DNA of 23,984 nucleotides, from positions 1 to 23,984 of IMG/VR virus record IMGVR_UViG_3300037558_000716. One strand, given 5' to 3'. The notes under the pieces were generated by a model. That model was not told the DNA's origin. It worked only from the letters and a program-made list of their open reading frames with translations, and ran no database searches. The DNA comes from a virus. Shown here one piece after another: positions 22,171-23,984 of the stretch (position 1 is the stretch's first letter; each line of letters begins with the position of its first letter). The position numbers and the translations under genes were made by a program.

Positions 22171-23135
22171 AAAAAGCAATTATTACTGGTGTTAACGGTC
22201 AAGACGGATCGTACTTAGCGGAATTACTCTTAAGTAAAGATTATGAGGTTTGGGGTGTTTTACGTCGCACTTCGCAGCCACAACATCAATCAGAGAGGCT
22301 TGAGCAGGCTGGAGTTTACACCAACCCAAACCTCCATCTAGTTTACGGGGATGTGACGGACTTAGTTTCTATGACACACTTGGTAAAATCAGTTCAGCCC
22401 GATGAGTTGTATAACTTAGCTGCACAATCTCATGTTAAAATTAGTTTTGATCAACCGGCGCTAACCACAAGCGCGGACGCCGTTGGTGTATTAAACATCT
22501 TAGAGGCTGTTCGCCTGGGGTGCCCTACGGCTAAAATTTATCAGGCGGGGTCGTCCGAAATGTTTGGTAACGAGTTTGATGAAGATGGTTTTAGGAGGGA
22601 AACGACGCCTATGATTCCCGTGAGTCCTTATGGGTGTGCAAAACTATATGCTTACAATCTCTGCAAGGTTTATAGGTCCAGTTACGATATGTTTGTTTCA
22701 AACGGCATTCTTTTCAATCACGAATCTCCTCGTCGCGGCTTGAATTTTGTGACTAATAAAATTGTTTCTGGGGCAGTGGATATCTACAAAGGAGAGAAAG
22801 AGAAGCTCGCTTTAGGCAATCTTGATGCCTCCAGAGACTGGGGGCACGCAAAGGATTACGTTAAAGCCATGTGGATGATGTTACAGCAGGATGAGCCTGG
22901 AGATTTTGTTTGTTCTATGGGTCAGTCTCATACTGTGCGAGAGTTCTGTGAAAAAGTTTTCTCAAAGTTAGGTTTATCTTACGAAGATCATGTGGTGGTA
23001 GATCCTAAGTATTTCCGACCAACTGAGCTTCACGATTTGAAAGGCGATTGTAGTAAAATTAAAAATACCTTGGGTTGGTCGCCCGAGTACACGTTTGAAG
23101 AGTTAGTTGACGAAATGGTGGAGGCTAGACTATGA
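22167..23135 (+). CDS. gmd: GDP-mannose 4,6-dehydratase
   Basis: The 322-residue enzyme converts GDP-mannose to GDP-4-keto-6-deoxy-mannose. KKAIITGVNGQDGSYLAELL (2-21) is the GMD-specific NADP-binding start. LAAQSHVKISFDQP, QAGSSEMFG, PVSPYGCAKLYAY (Tyr-x3-Lys) and NHESPRRGLNFVTNKI follow in the family order. GNLDASRDWGHAKDYVKAMW is the late substrate loop. An in-frame ATG lies 9 nt upstream, but the ATG at 22167 gives the standard N-terminus and overlaps the fcl stop (ATGA). GDP-mannose itself must come from the host. Confidence 0.95.
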   Translation: MKKAIITGVNGQDGSYLAELLLSKDYEVWGVLRRTSQPQHQSERLEQAGVYTNPNLHLVYGDVTDLVSMTHLVKSVQPDELYNLAAQSHVKISFDQPALTTSADAVGVLNILEAVRLGCPTAKIYQAGSSEMFGNEFDEDGFRRETTPMIPVSPYGCAKLYAYNLCKVYRSSYDMFVSNGILFNHESPRRGLNFVTNKIVSGAVDIYKGEKEKLALGNLDASRDWGHAKDYVKAMWMMLQQDEPGDFVCSMGQSHTVREFCEKVFSKLGLSYEDHVVVDPKYFRPTELHDLKGDCSKIKNTLGWSPEYTFEELVDEMVEARL

Positions 23136-23984
23136 TAAATTTAGATATAAAAAATGAACCCGAATTTTATGTTAATTATAAGAGGGGGTTGGACTTTCTT
23201 AAGAACCTTGACGAAGATGATTTCTCATACCCGGAAGAAACAACTATTTTTCATGTGTACACTGAGGCTCGAACAGAAAAAGAATTGCTTTCTATTAAAT
23301 CTTATTTAGCAACCCAGAATCTAGAAAAAACAAAACTTATTGTTTGGTCAGATTACGACATTTCAGAACAAGAAAATATTCAGCCTTACAAAGATTTAGT
23401 AGACCTTAGAATCTATGATCCTAAAGAACTATCCGTAGGCACGCCTTTAGAGGATGTAGAGAGCCATCTATCAACTGGAGGTGATCATAACCATTGGATG
23501 AGCAGTGGCATCATGCGCTTCTTGGTTTTGTATAAGTTTGGGGGTATATATTTTGATATGGATATGGTTCTTCTGAGGGACTTTAAACCAATTTTGGGCC
23601 AAGACTTTGCTTACCAATGGGGAAGCTCGACAGATTTTGCAAAAGAGCGTAGGTGGGAGCCTGATTGCCACGGTCCTTGTGCAGCAATGCTGGGTGCCGT
23701 AAAAGGGAGCGAGTTTATGAAGAATTGCATGGAAAGACTTATGAAAACCCCAGCGACAGGAGGCACCTGTTACGATGAAGATATGTTGGGTTATGTTTAT
23801 GAAAAAAACCCCTTCACAGTTTTTCCCTCTACTTTTTTTAACACTGAGTGGTTAGTTAGTAAGATGGATAAAAAGAAAGCTCAAAAACTAGAGCACAGTC
23901 AATTTGATGGTAAATTGGAAGACTCAAAGGATCTGTTCCTAGAAGCCTTTGCTTGGCATTGGCATAACTCTAGTAACAAAAACA
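23132..23984 (+). CDS. Glycosyltransferase with DxD sugar-binding motif (partial, runs off right edge)
   Basis: At least 284 residues are encoded with no stop before the window edge. MSSGIMRFLVLYKFGGIYFD (123-142) followed by MDMVLLRDF is the GT32/capsular type signature, in which Asp142 and Asp144 form the DxD motif and GGIYFDMD is the hallmark loop. HVYTEARTEKELLSIKSYL and KLIVWSDYD precede it, and an AFAWHWHNSS segment near residue 275 contains the late histidine region. It starts in an ATGA overlap with gmd, so the glycan operon continues beyond the window. Confidence 0.85.
   Translation, partial: MINLDIKNEPEFYVNYKRGLDFLKNLDEDDFSYPEETTIFHVYTEARTEKELLSIKSYLATQNLEKTKLIVWSDYDISEQENIQPYKDLVDLRIYDPKELSVGTPLEDVESHLSTGGDHNHWMSSGIMRFLVLYKFGGIYFDMDMVLLRDFKPILGQDFAYQWGSSTDFAKERRWEPDCHGPCAAMLGAVKGSEFMKNCMERLMKTPATGGTCYDEDMLGYVYEKNPFTVFPSTFFNTEWLVSKMDKKKAQKLEHSQFDGKLEDSKDLFLEAFAWHWHNSSNKN

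Noticed and set aside
13674-23984. O-antigen or capsule export locus
   Set aside because: No flippase, polymerase, ABC transporter or membrane-spanning transferase is seen in the window.
1-23984. tRNA genes, CRISPR arrays, insertion sequences, integration or lysogeny genes
   Set aside because: None seen on reading both strands; all of the window is accounted for by the listed genes and short gaps.

Overview
The window looks like the genome of a virulent tailed double-stranded DNA phage. It carries a phage-type replication, recombination and nucleotide set: a T4 gp55-like late sigma factor, a family A DNA polymerase, gp46/gp47-like recombination nuclease, a gp32-like single-strand binding protein, a DnaB-type helicase, ThyX and a class II ribonucleotide reductase. 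Genes are almost gapless and many starts overlap the preceding stop (ATGA, GTGA, TAATG). No structural gene, terminase, tRNA, integrase or CRISPR array was seen. The phage genus and host cannot be fixed from the sequence. The mix of T4-like accessory factors with a family A polymerase and B12-dependent reductase suggests a marine or environmental myovirus-like phage of a Gram-negative host, which is inference.

Layout. 1-335 (minus) is the N-terminal part of a PD-(D/E)XK nuclease running off the left edge. 443-1047 (plus) holds a small conserved-looking phage protein and a thioredoxin-fold protein, converging on the gp55-like sigma gene at 1036-1380 (minus). 1394-13605 (plus) is one long replication operon. 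Its first part is a DNA polymerase broken into three separately started genes (uracil-glycosylase-like domain plus exo I/II; exo III plus thumb; palm and fingers), with a 62-residue charged helical gene inserted in the exonuclease domain. Then come ThyX, SbcD/gp47, SbcC/gp46, NrdJ, a zinc-ribbon protein, helicase, a HExxH metallopeptidase, a hypothetical protein, a UvsY-like mediator, a gp32-like SSB and a lipoprotein. A strong intrinsic terminator closes this unit at 13640-13670.

13674-23984 (plus) is a glycan island in one continuous operon: seven glycosyltransferase-like genes of several folds, two methyltransferase-like genes, a DegT-type sugar aminotransferase, an FdtA-type ketoisomerase, GDP-fucose synthase, GDP-mannose dehydratase, and a further DxD glycosyltransferase running off the right edge. 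No membrane protein, flippase or polymerase of the O-antigen type is present. Modification of a soluble target such as the virion, rather than export of a surface polysaccharide, is therefore the simpler reading.

The octamer TATAATAG recurs beside the beginning of each transcription unit (352-359 minus, 1328-1335, 1385-1392 and 13633-13640 plus). No -35 box was found at the one site examined (13633). It is a candidate promoter for the gp55-like sigma encoded here. The most notable features are the three-piece polymerase with its inserted gene, this promoter/sigma pairing, the promoter fused to the terminator at 13633-13670, and a possible GDP-linked amino-sugar pathway.
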